Shown here one piece after another: positions 15,993 through 23,806 of a stretch of DNA of 64,000 nucleotides. Below the pieces are notes generated by a model that saw only the letters and a list, made by a program, of their open reading frames with translations, was not told the origin of the DNA and did no database searches. This DNA comes from Kitasatospora herbaricolor (lineage in GTDB: Bacteria > Actinomycetota > Actinomycetes > Streptomycetales > Streptomycetaceae): assembly GCF_030813695.1 (NCBI RefSeq), contig NZ_JAUSVA010000002.1:7215501-7279500 (forward strand), written 5' to 3'. Positions within the stretch are counted from its first letter, which is position 1. Each line of letters starts with the position of its first letter. A program made the position numbers and the translations under genes.

Positions 15993-16188
15993 CGCCGCCG
16001 GCCCGGATCCGCCGTCCGGAGGCCAGGGCCGAACTGTCCGGCCCGGTGGCCCGGTACGGGCTGCTGCACCGGGAGGGCCGGTGGCGCTTCGCGAGCCGCC
16101 GGATCCACTCCCGCCACTTCCTGGACCGGCCGGGGTTCGCCACGTCGTTCCCCGAGGGCGCGGTGCCGGCCCGGACCGGTTGTGAACG
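15993..16188 (+). pseudogene. Possible remnant of a small SnoaL/NTF2-like gene
   Basis: One frame here reads VARYGLLHREGRWRFASRR followed by IHSRHF. This resembles the last strands of SnoaL-like (NTF2 fold) proteins, where an 'R.D.GRWRFA.R' strand is common. No start codon and no N-terminal half is seen. It may be a decayed gene end or chance coding-like sequence in GC-rich DNA. Confidence 0.2.
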
Positions 16189-16195
16189 ACGCTGG

Positions 16196-16223
16196 GCCGG
16201 GCGGCCGGTCCGGGCCGCCCGGC
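16196..16223. terminator. Bidirectional hairpin between M20 gene and aldo/keto reductase
   Basis: GCCGGGCGGCC (16196-16206) and GGCCGCCCGGC (16213-16223) form a perfect 11-bp stem with a 6-base loop, 18 bp from the stop codon of the leftward reductase gene. Confidence 0.65.
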
Positions 16224-16240
16224 GCGGTCCGTTGCCCGCC

Positions 16241-17230
16241 TCAGCGGCTCAGGCGGTCGATCTCGGCCAGGTCCTCCGCCGACAGCGGGCCGCCCTGGAG
16301 GGCGTCGATGTTCTGGTCCAGCTGCCGGACGCTGCTGGCGCCGATGATCACCGAGACCACCCGCGGGTCGCGCAGCACCCAGGACAGCGCCAGCTGCGCC
16401 AGGCTCTGCCCGCGGCCCTCGGCCACCTTGTTCAGCGCCCGCAGCTGCTCCAGCTTGGAGCCCGTCAGCGCCTCCTCCTTGAGGAAGTGGCCGACCGACA
16501 TCCGGGAGCCGGCCGGCACCTCGCCGCCGAGGTAACGGTCGGTCAGCAGCCCCTGGGCGAGCGGGGAGTAGGCGATCAGGCTGGTCTGCGTGTCGCCGAC
16601 GGCGTCCAGCACGCCGTCCTCCGGGGCCCGGTTCAGGATGGAGTAGCTGGCCTGGTTGAGCAGCACCGGCGTGCCCAGCCCGCGCAGGATCGCCACCGCC
16701 TCCCGGTGCTGCTGCGCCGGGTAGTTGGAGATGCCCGCGTACAGGGCCCGGCCCGAGCGCACGGCGGTGTCGAGCGCCCCCATGGTCTCTTCCAGCGGGG
16801 TGTCCGGGTCGAAGCGGTGGGAGTAGAAGACGTCGACGTAGTCGAGGCCCATCCGGTCGAGCGACTGGTCGAGGCTGGCCAGCAGGTACTTGCGCGAGCC
16901 GCCGTCACCGTACGGGCCCGGCCACATGTCGTAGCCGGCCTTGGAGGCGATGAACAGCTCGTCCCGGTACGGGCGGAAGTCCTGGGCGAACAGGTAGCCG
17001 AAGTTGCGCTCGGCGCTGCCGTACGGCGGGCCGTAGTTGTTGGCCAGGTCGAAGTGCGTGATGCCCCGGTCGAAGGCCCGGCGCAGCACCGCGCGCTGCA
17101 CCTCCAGCGGCTGGGTGTCACCGAAGTTGTGCCACAGCCCCAGCGAGACGGCGGGCAGCTGCACGCCGCTGCGCCCGGCACGGCGGTAGGTCATCGAGGT
17201 GTAGCGGTCGTCCGCGGCGAGGTAGGTCAT
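16241..17230 (-). CDS. Aldo/keto reductase, L-glyceraldehyde 3-phosphate reductase (YghZ) type
   Basis: The 329-residue barrel enzyme has the catalytic segments HFDLANNYG (Asp and Tyr), FIASKAGY (Lys) and VFYSHRFD (His). The insertion MWPGPYGDGGSRKYLLASLDQSL is typical of the YghZ/Kv-beta-like branch that reduces L-glyceraldehyde 3-phosphate and methylglyoxal with NADPH. The C-terminal cofactor site VSVIIGASSVRQLDQN is intact. It is divergent from the haemoglobin gene. A detoxifying role is likely; the physiological substrate is not known. Confidence 0.88.
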   Translation of the reverse strand: MTYLAADDRYTSMTYRRAGRSGVQLPAVSLGLWHNFGDTQPLEVQRAVLRRAFDRGITHFDLANNYGPPYGSAERNFGYLFAQDFRPYRDELFIASKAGYDMWPGPYGDGGSRKYLLASLDQSLDRMGLDYVDVFYSHRFDPDTPLEETMGALDTAVRSGRALYAGISNYPAQQHREAVAILRGLGTPVLLNQASYSILNRAPEDGVLDAVGDTQTSLIAYSPLAQGLLTDRYLGGEVPAGSRMSVGHFLKEEALTGSKLEQLRALNKVAEGRGQSLAQLALSWVLRDPRVVSVIIGASSVRQLDQNIDALQGGPLSAEDLAEIDRLSR

Positions 17231-17388
17231 GGCGCCATCCTGCCAGCTCCGGGGCCCGGCCGGGGAGCACGTCCGCGGTGGTGGCGGCCGTCCGCACGGG
17301 GCCGGGGGCCGGGCGGGGGACCAACGGCCCTGTCGCCCGCCGGGCCCGGGCCCGTACGGTGGCAGCCAGCCCGCCGAGAGGACCCGCC

Positions 17389-17907
17389 ATGACGCCGCCG
17401 CGCCCGGCCCGAGCCGCCGCCGAACCCGCAGGCGGCCCCGGCGGCCCCGGCTGCGCCCGCGCCGCGTCCCGGCCGGACATCGCCGCCCGCGCCGACCTCG
17501 AAGCGCTGCTGCGCCGCTTCTACCTGGCGGCCTTCGCCGATCCGCTGATCGGCCCGTACTTCACCGAGATCGCCGGGCTGGACCTGGACGCGCACCTGCC
17601 GCACATCACCGACTTCTGGGAGAGCGCGCTGCTGCGCACCACCTCCTACCGCCGCAACGCCTTCACCCCGCACGCCGCACTGCACGAGCGCCGACCGATG
17701 ACCGCCGAGCACTTCGGACGCTGGGTGCAGCTGTGGACCGCCGCCGTGGACGGCATGCACGCCGGCCCGGTGGCCGAGCGGGCCAAGGCCCAGGGCGAGC
17801 GGATCGCCTTGAACCTGCTGCGCCGCACCTCGGGCGGGTCCACCGACGCCCCGGACGGCGCCGGCGGGGGATTCGTCCCGCTGTCCGCGGTACTGCTGCG
17901 CGGCTGA
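17389..17907 (+). CDS. Group III truncated haemoglobin
   Basis: The 172-residue protein starts at ATG 17389 behind GAGAGGA. A Gly/Ala/Pro-rich 30-residue lead is followed by a short globin: LLRRFYLAAFADPLIGPYF (B helix with Tyr), DFWESALLRTTSYR (E region), HAALHERRPMTAEHFGRW (proximal His region) and RIALNLL. Group III globins bind O2/NO; their role is often linked to microaerobic or nitrosative stress. The C-terminus has an extra 25-residue tail. Confidence 0.85.
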   Translation: MTPPRPARAAAEPAGGPGGPGCARAASRPDIAARADLEALLRRFYLAAFADPLIGPYFTEIAGLDLDAHLPHITDFWESALLRTTSYRRNAFTPHAALHERRPMTAEHFGRWVQLWTAAVDGMHAGPVAERAKAQGERIALNLLRRTSGGSTDAPDGAGGGFVPLSAVLLRG

Positions 17908-17988
17908 CGTCCGCGACCGGCGGCCCACCCGCACCCGGGACCCGCCACCCTCCACCCGGACCGGCGGCCCGACGGCCCCGGCGGGCCC

Positions 17989-18018
17989 TTGCCCGGCCTC
18001 CGCGGGGCTGCCTATGCT
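17989..18018 (+). promoter_or_regulatory. Promoter for leader 3
   Basis: -35 TTGCCC (17989-17994), an 18-bp spacer and -10 TATGCT (18013-18018). The start of transcription would lie near 18025, about 65 nt before the leader peptide start. Confidence 0.5.
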
Positions 18019-18090
18019 CACGGTGGATCGTGTGCGGTCCGGCCCCACCGCGGCGACGCGCCGGCCGGACGAGTCGAAGGGGGAGGCGTC

Positions 18091-18147
18091 GTGAACGAGC
18101 GCGCCGTGCCCCTGCGCTGTTGTCGCCCCCGCAGCACCACGCGCTGA
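18091..18147 (+). CDS. Cys-Cys leader peptide 3, upstream of luciferase-like monooxygenase
   Basis: An 18-residue peptide, MNERAVPLRCCRPRSTTR, starts at GTG 18091 behind GGGGGAGG and ends at TGA 18147. It has the adjacent Cys pair seen in leaders 1 and 2, but set in the middle rather than at the end. The next gene begins 132 nt later. The AACCACCT element of the other two leaders is not found here. A Cys-sensing role is likely but less certain than for leader 1. Confidence 0.55.
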   Translation: MNERAVPLRCCRPRSTTR

Positions 18148-18279
18148 CGCCGGCCCGTACGACCGCCCGCCGCGCGATCCCACCCAGGTGCTGCTCCCGC
18201 GCGTGCGCAGCCGTGCCCGGGGCGCCCGTGCGCGGCGGCGGCCGTCCGCACCCTTCGAACGCCCCTGAAGGAGACCGCC

Positions 18280-19314
18280 ATGCGGTTCACCGTCTCGTCC
18301 CTCGTCTCCAACGGCCCCGACCCCGTCAGCGGGGTGCGGCGCACGCCGCACGAGAAGCTGCACAACGTCATCGACCAGGCCGTCACGGCGGAGCAGCTCG
18401 GCTACGAGGGGTACGGGGTGGGGGAGCGGCACGGCGAACCGTTCCTCTCGCCGGCCCCGCCGGTGCTGCTGAGCGCGATCGCCGCCCGCACCTCGACGAT
18501 CCGCCTGTTCACCACCGTCACGGTGCTGAGCATCCTGGACCCGGTCCGGGTCGCCGAGGACTACGCGATGCTCGACCAGCTCTCCGGCGGGCGGCTGGAG
18601 CTGATCATCGGCAAGGGGAACGACCCCCGCCACTTCGGCCTCTTCGGCCTCCCGGAGGAGCGCCAGTGGGACGCCCTCGCCGAGAACTACGGCCTGCTGC
18701 GCCGGCTCTGGCGGGAGGAGAAGGTCAGCTGGGAGGGCAGCACCCGGCCGCCGCTGACCGAGGTGACCACCGCGCCGCGGCCGTTGCAGTTCCCCGTCCC
18801 GGTCTGGCACGGCAGCGCGACCAGCGAGCAGTCCACCGACCTGGCGGCCCGCCACGGCGACCCGCTCTTCTCGGCCAACTCCTTCCACCCGCTGGCCAAG
18901 TACAAGGCGCTGGTGGACCACTACCGCGAGCGCTGGGTGCACTACGGCCGCGACCCCAAGGACGCCAGGGTCGGCACCGGCTTCGGCGGGCTGTTCGTCG
19001 CCCGGCGCTCGCAGGACGCGGTCGAGGGCTACCGGCCCTACTGGGAGGCCATGTACAACTCGGCCGCCGGCCGGCACAACAACTCGCCGTTCGCCACCCT
19101 GGAGGACGCCCTGGAGCAGGGCTCCGCCCTGGTCGGCAGCCCGCAGCAGGTGATCGAGAAGATCCACCGCTACCACCAGGCCTTCGGCAACGAGGTGGTC
19201 GGCATCGGTGTCGACACCCTCACCGAGGACCTCCAGCACCAGCAGCTGGAGCTGTTCGCCACCGAGGTCGCCCCGGTGATCCGCAAGGAGATCCCGGACC
19301 GGCCGGCCGCCTGA
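18280..19314 (+). CDS. LLM-class (luciferase-like) flavin monooxygenase, CE1758-like
   Basis: The 344-residue protein is a bacterial-luciferase-type TIM barrel (YGVGERHGEPFLSPAPPVLLSAIAA; EDYAMLDQLSGGRLELIIGKGNDP) and ends with VGIGVDTLTEDLQHQQLELF, as in the CE1758 group of putative FMN-dependent monooxygenases. The start ATG 18280 follows AAGGAG. It is only distantly related to the SsuD at 13567. Because a Cys leader precedes it, a role in using an organosulfur compound is suggested. Its substrate is unknown. Confidence 0.85.
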   Translation: MRFTVSSLVSNGPDPVSGVRRTPHEKLHNVIDQAVTAEQLGYEGYGVGERHGEPFLSPAPPVLLSAIAARTSTIRLFTTVTVLSILDPVRVAEDYAMLDQLSGGRLELIIGKGNDPRHFGLFGLPEERQWDALAENYGLLRRLWREEKVSWEGSTRPPLTEVTTAPRPLQFPVPVWHGSATSEQSTDLAARHGDPLFSANSFHPLAKYKALVDHYRERWVHYGRDPKDARVGTGFGGLFVARRSQDAVEGYRPYWEAMYNSAAGRHNNSPFATLEDALEQGSALVGSPQQVIEKIHRYHQAFGNEVVGIGVDTLTEDLQHQQLELFATEVAPVIRKEIPDRPAA

Positions 19315-19704
19315 GGCCGTGCCCCGGCGACGGTGCGCAGGGCCGGCGCCGGGGCTGACGCCGGGCCAGAACGTGACGTACGCCTCACCGCGAGCGCACC
19401 GGGGCGGGAGTGACGGACGGTGTACGTGGGCAAAGCATCCCGGAGGGGGCCGTTCCGCCGCCTGCGTGCGGCCGGCCCCGGGCCGTGGCCGCCGGGGGGC
19501 GGCGCACGGCCCTACGGGTGCCCGCCCGCCCGGACGGGTCGCGGCCCGTCCGTACACCCGGTGATCGGCGAGCGGGCCGCGGGACCCTGGGCAGGGCGGT
19601 CCGGCGGCCCCCGCCGGAGCCGGCCGCGCCGCCCGAACGGACCGGCACGGCCGCGGAATCCGCCGGGATCCACCCGCGGGCCGTCGCATAGGCTGCTTCC
19701 CACG
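19315..19704 (+). promoter_or_regulatory. Upstream region of SARP-type gene with leaderless-type -10
   Basis: No gene is visible in these 390 bp. At 19689-19694 there is a good -10 box TAGGCT, ten bases before the ATG at 19705, so transcription probably begins at or just before the start codon and the mRNA is leaderless. This agrees with the lack of a ribosome site and supports the chosen start. No clear -35 is seen. Confidence 0.5.
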
Positions 19705-21036
19705 ATGGTGCGGATAAAGGTGCTGGGGTCCCTGGCTGCGGAGGCCGGCGGCGACCGGGTCGGTCTCGGTGGCCCGCGCCAGCGCGGTGTGCTCGCGCAA
19801 CTGCTGGCCGCCCGGGGCGAGGTCGTCCCCGTCGACCGGATCATCGAGGACCTCTGGCAGGGCCGGCCGCCCGCCAAGGCCGCCGCCTCCGTCCAGGCGT
19901 ACGTCTCCAACCTGCGCCGCCTGCTCGAACCCCGGCGGGGCCCCCGCCAGCCCGCCCGACTGCTGGTCAGCGAACCGCCCGGCTACGCCCTGCGGCTGCC
20001 GTCCGAGGCGGTGGACGCCTGGCGCTTCGGGCAGCTGCTGGCCGCCGCCCGGTCGGAGCCCGGGCCGGCCGCCGCGCTCGCGCTGCTGGACGAGGCCCTC
20101 GCGCTCTGGCGGGGCGCCGCCTACGCCGAGTTCGCCGACGAGCCGTGGGCCGTCGGCGAGAGCGCCCGGCTGACCGAACTGCGGCTCGCCGCCCGAGAGC
20201 GGCGCGCCGCCCTCGCCCTGCGGCTCGGCCGGCCCGACGAGGCCGCCACCGGGGCCCGGGCGCTCACCGACGAGCACCCGCTGCGCGAGGAGGGCTGGCG
20301 CCTGCTCGCGCTCGCCCTCTGGAACACCGGACGGCAGGCCGAGGCGCTGGACGTGCTGCGCCGGGCCAGGGCCGTCCTGGCCGAGGAGCTGGGCCTGGAC
20401 CCGGGCCCGGCGCTGGCCGGCCTGGAGTCGGCGATCCTCCAGCAGCGCACCGAACTGCTCGACGCAGGCCCGCCCGCCCCGGTCCCGGTGCCGGCCGTCG
20501 TCGACCGCACGGCGGCCGGCCGCCTCCCCGGCGGACCGCAGCGCTGTCGCGGGGCCGGCCCCCGGCGGGCCGGTCGTCCGGTGGACGCCGGACCGGCGGG
20601 TTCCCGGCGAGCGGCCCGGGCCGTCGGCCCCGCCCGCGCAGACGCCGGCCGGGCCGCTCTTCGTCGGCCGCGAGGCCGAACTGCTGACGCTGCGCCGGGC
20701 CGCCGCCGAGGCCGCCGCGGGCGGTCCGTCCGTCGCCGTCGTCACCGGCGAGGCCGGGGCCGGAAAGTCCACCCTGCTGGCCCGGCTGCACGCCGAACTG
20801 ACCGCCGCCGGCTGGCGGACGGCGAGCGGCCGCTGCCCGGAGAGCGAGGGCGCCCCGCCCGCCTGGGCCTGGACCGAGGCGCTGCGCGACCTCGCCCGTC
20901 AGGCGCCCCCGGACGCGGACCTGGCCGTGGCCCTGGCGCCCGTCCTGGACCACGGCCTGGGCCCGGAACCGGACCGCACCTCGGGCACCGTCCAGGCCTT
21001 CGCGTCGGCGACGCCGACCGCCACCGGGCGGGGTGA
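19705..21036 (+). CDS. SARP/AfsR-type regulator, N-terminal part (apparent frameshift near 20,500-20,550)
   Basis: From ATG 19705 the frame encodes a winged helix (about 1-90: VRIKVLGSLAAEAGG, GGPRQRGVLAQLLAARGEVVPVDRII, VQAYVSNLRRLLEP) and a bacterial transcriptional activation (BTAD) domain (about 95-245) as in AfsR and SARPs. After about codon 270 the frame turns into Arg/Gly-rich nonsense and stops at 21036, while the expected ATPase domain continues in the +1 frame (PLFVGREAELL at 20654). One extra base in the Pro-rich linker, or a sequencing error, would explain this. Read together the two parts form one AfsR-like protein of about 1285 residues. Confidence 0.75.
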   Translation: MVRIKVLGSLAAEAGGDRVGLGGPRQRGVLAQLLAARGEVVPVDRIIEDLWQGRPPAKAAASVQAYVSNLRRLLEPRRGPRQPARLLVSEPPGYALRLPSEAVDAWRFGQLLAAARSEPGPAAALALLDEALALWRGAAYAEFADEPWAVGESARLTELRLAARERRAALALRLGRPDEAATGARALTDEHPLREEGWRLLALALWNTGRQAEALDVLRRARAVLAEELGLDPGPALAGLESAILQQRTELLDAGPPAPVPVPAVVDRTAAGRLPGGPQRCRGAGPRRAGRPVDAGPAGSRRAARAVGPARADAGRAALRRPRGRTADAAPGRRRGRRGRSVRRRRHRRGRGRKVHPAGPAARRTDRRRLADGERPLPGERGRPARLGLDRGAARPRPSGAPGRGPGRGPGARPGPRPGPGTGPHLGHRPGLRVGDADRHRAG

Positions 21037-23563
21037 CACCAGGGCCGACGGCCTGCGCAAGCCCGGTGGGTCGGTGGCCTTCCGCCCGCCGGGCGGCCTG
21101 TTCGCCGCCCGTCCCGGGGAGCCGCGCCCGGAGCGCCGGGGCCCGGACGCCGTCCGCACCCTCGACCCGTGGGCACCGGACACCCGTACGCCCGAGGCCC
21201 GTACGCCCGAGGCCCGCACGCCCGAGGCCCGTACGCCCGGCCTCTGGACGCCCGACCCGTGGAGACCCGACGGCCGGGTGCCCGAGGCACGGACCTCCGG
21301 CACCCGCCCGCCCGACACCCGGCCGGCCGACTCCCGCCCGGTGGAGGCCCGTACGCCGGACGCCCGCACCCCGTGGAGCCGCTCCGACGCCCTGGCCGGG
21401 CGGTTCCGGCTGCACCGGGCCGTCGGCGACTGGCTGCGCCGGGCCGCCGCCGACCGGCCGGTGGCGATCGTGCTGGACGACCTGCACGCCGCCGACCGGG
21501 AGACCCGCGACCTGCTGGCCGACCTGGCCGGCGGCCCGCCCACCCCCGGACTGCTGCTGGTGCTGGCACACCGCCCCGGCGAGGGCGACCTCACCGACGC
21601 GCTGGCCGTCCTGGCCCGCCGCTCGCCGCACCGGGTCCCGCTGGCCGGGCTCGGGGAGGCCGACGCGGGGCGCCTGATCGGCTCGGTCTGCGCGGCCGCC
21701 GTCGACCGGCGGACGGTGCACGCGCTGGCCGACCGCACCGGCGGCAACCCGTTCTACCTGCTGGAGAGCGCCCGGCTGCTGGCCCGCGAAGGGGCCCTGG
21801 TCGCCGTCCACGAGGTGCCGCAGGGCGTCCGGGACGTGCTGCGCCGGCGCTTCGACCGGCTGCCGCCGACCGCGGTGGCCGCCCTGCGACTGGCCGCCGT
21901 GGTCGGCCGCGAGGCGGACGCCGAGGTGCTGCTGCGCGCCTCGGACGCCGACGAGGACGAGCTGCTCGAAGCCCTCGAGGCGGCCGTCGAGGGCGGCCTG
22001 CTGACCGAACCCCGGCCCGGCACCGTCCGGTTCAACCACGCCCTGGTCCGCGACACCCTGTACGCCGACCTCAGCGGGCTGCGCCGGGCCCGGCTGCACG
22101 GCAGGGTCGCCGAGGCGCTGCGCGAGCTGCGCCCGGACCGGATCCAGGCCCTCGCCCACCACTACACCCAGGCCGCCACCAGCGCCACGGCCCATCTGGC
22201 CGTCGACTACTGCGTCCGCGCGGCCGAGGCCGCGGAGCGCCGCTACGCCCACGAGACCTCCGCCGCCCTGCTCCGGCAGGCGCTGGACGGGCTCGACCGG
22301 CTCCCCCCGGACGGCGGGGACCGCGAGGCCCGGCGCACCGCCCTGCTCGCCGACCTGCTGCGCGCCCAGGTCCGGATGGGCGCGGTGGCCGCCGCCACCG
22401 AGACCAAGGCGACCGCGCTGCGCCTCGCCCGCGAGGCCGGGCGCCACGACCTGCTGATCGAGGCCTGGACGGCCTGGACCGAGCCCACCCCCTGGGTCAC
22501 CCACCCGTACGGCAGCTTCGACCAGGCGGCCGTCGACTCGATCACCGCGCTGCTGGACCGCCCCGGCATGCCGGCCGCCACCCGCTGCCGGCTGCTCGAC
22601 GCGCTCACCTACGAACTCGACTGCTCCGGCCGGCCGGAGGGGTGGGTGGCGGCCGCCGAGGCACTGGCGATCGCCCGGGCCGAGGGCGACCCGCGCCTGC
22701 TCGCGATGGCCCTGGCCGCGCAGGCCCGGGTGCACGACTACGAACTGGCCTCCGAACTGCGCGGGGCGACGGCCGCCGAACTCGCCCGGGTGGCCACCGA
22801 GCACGACCTGCCCGCCTACCGCTGGCACGCCGAGTACCTCGCCTCCTCGGTGGCGGCGACCGCGGGCGACCTGCCCGCGCTGCGGGCCCACGTCGAGGCC
22901 GCCCGGGAGATCGCCGAGACCTACGGGCTGGCCGAACTCCTCGACGTCGGCAACGGGCAGCTGGCCATGCTGGCCTCCGCCGCCGGCCGCACCGGGGAGG
23001 CCCAGCGGCTGTACGCCCTGACGGTGGCCGGCCTGCGGGCCCGCGGCTCGGTGCACGCCGAGGGGTTCGCCGCGCTGGCCACCGTGGTGACGGCCCTGCA
23101 GGAGGGCCGGCTGGCCGCCCAGCTGCCGCTGATCGAGCGGATGCGCGACGTCTACGGCTCGCTGGCCGCCGACATCCACGCGCTCGCCCTGCTCGCCCTG
23201 GGCCGGCCGGCCGAGGCCCGGGCGGCCCGCGCCGAGCCCACCGCCCTGCCGCCGGACTACTACCGGTCGCTCTTCCTCACCGTGCGGGCGATGGCCGTGA
23301 CCGCGCTGGAGGAGCACGCGGAGGCGGCCGGGCTGATGGCGGACCTGCTCCCGCTGCGCGACCTGGTGGCGGGCAGCGCCAGCACCTCCATGGCCCTGCG
23401 GCCGGTCGCCCAGTCGCTCGGCGAGCTGGCCCTGATGCTGGGCCGGCCGGAGGAGGCCGCCGGGCACTTCCGGCAGGCGGCCGCGGTCGCCCGGCGCTGG
23501 GAGTCCGCCGCCTGGACGGCCGAGGCCGAACGCGCGCTCGCCGACCTCGGCCCGCTGGACTGA
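20927..23563 (+). CDS. SARP/AfsR-type regulator, ATPase and repeat part (downstream of the frameshift)
   Basis: The ATPase frame is open well upstream of its first GTG (20927): AGPLFVGREAELLTL and the P-loop GEAGAGKST lie at 20648-20770, so GTG 20927 would cut the Walker A off. Walker B is VAIVLDDLHAAD near 21465-21500, followed by GGNPFYLLESARLLA typical of AfsR/LuxR-type regulators. The rest (22100-23560) is a helical TPR-like region. No LuxR helix-turn-helix is found at the end. Between Walker A and B lies an unusual insert of over 100 residues rich in Pro, Arg and Thr. It probably belongs to one gene with the BTAD part before it. Confidence 0.75.
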   Translation: MALAPVLDHGLGPEPDRTSGTVQAFASATPTATGRGDTRADGLRKPGGSVAFRPPGGLFAARPGEPRPERRGPDAVRTLDPWAPDTRTPEARTPEARTPEARTPGLWTPDPWRPDGRVPEARTSGTRPPDTRPADSRPVEARTPDARTPWSRSDALAGRFRLHRAVGDWLRRAAADRPVAIVLDDLHAADRETRDLLADLAGGPPTPGLLLVLAHRPGEGDLTDALAVLARRSPHRVPLAGLGEADAGRLIGSVCAAAVDRRTVHALADRTGGNPFYLLESARLLAREGALVAVHEVPQGVRDVLRRRFDRLPPTAVAALRLAAVVGREADAEVLLRASDADEDELLEALEAAVEGGLLTEPRPGTVRFNHALVRDTLYADLSGLRRARLHGRVAEALRELRPDRIQALAHHYTQAATSATAHLAVDYCVRAAEAAERRYAHETSAALLRQALDGLDRLPPDGGDREARRTALLADLLRAQVRMGAVAAATETKATALRLAREAGRHDLLIEAWTAWTEPTPWVTHPYGSFDQAAVDSITALLDRPGMPAATRCRLLDALTYELDCSGRPEGWVAAAEALAIARAEGDPRLLAMALAAQARVHDYELASELRGATAAELARVATEHDLPAYRWHAEYLASSVAATAGDLPALRAHVEAAREIAETYGLAELLDVGNGQLAMLASAAGRTGEAQRLYALTVAGLRARGSVHAEGFAALATVVTALQEGRLAAQLPLIERMRDVYGSLAADIHALALLALGRPAEARAARAEPTALPPDYYRSLFLTVRAMAVTALEEHAEAAGLMADLLPLRDLVAGSASTSMALRPVAQSLGELALMLGRPEEAAGHFRQAAAVARRWESAAWTAEAERALADLGPLD
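21185..21240 (+). repeat. 15-bp tandem repeat (RTPEA) inside the ATPase domain
   Basis: The 15-base unit CGTACGCCCGAGGCC occurs at 21185 and 21200, with one change at 21215 and a partial fourth copy at 21230. It encodes RTPEA-RTPEA-RTPEA-RTPG; degenerate copies go on to about 21375. The period is in frame, so copy number can change without breaking the gene. Confidence 0.75.
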
Positions 23564-23638
23564 CCCCTGCCGCCGCCTCCGCCTCCGCCGCTGCCGTCCC
23601 CCGCCGTCGGCCGGTGCACGGCTCGGGCGCACCGTTCG

Positions 23639-23705
23639 TTCCAAGCGCACCGGCGACCGCTTGGAACCGGACCCCAAGCCGACTCCAAGCCGTCCCTGCC
23701 ACGAT
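23639..23705 (+). promoter_or_regulatory. SARP-like phased direct repeats and inverted repeat upstream of mmpL gene
   Basis: CCAAGCC occurs at 23674-23680 and again at 23685-23691, exactly 11 bp apart; a third copy, CCAAGCG, starts at 23641, 33 bp (three times 11) upstream. SARPs bind heptamer direct repeats at 11-bp spacing placed 8 bp from the -10 box; here CACGAT (23700-23705) follows after 8 bp. In addition TTCCAAGCG (23639-23647) and CGCTTGGAA (23658-23666) form a perfect inverted repeat. The SARP-type gene directly upstream is the obvious candidate for binding. Confidence 0.55.
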
Positions 23706-23806
23706 CGGCGGGACTCCGCACGGTGCCCCGCCGATCGTGGCAGTGCCCGTGGCGGCAGTGCCCGTCGCGGCACCGTCCCGAACCCGAACCTGCCGGAAGG
23801 CTCCTG

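Noticed and set aside
15296..17392. Long plus-strand frame across the M20 gene end and the aldo/keto reductase
   Set aside because: It runs antisense through the reductase and out of frame through the M20 gene; only a short segment near 16.0-16.2 kb looks protein-like and is listed separately at low confidence.
21185..21375. Repeat array considered as CRISPR
   Set aside because: Units are 15 bp, directly adjacent without spacers, and in frame with a coding region; no cas genes.
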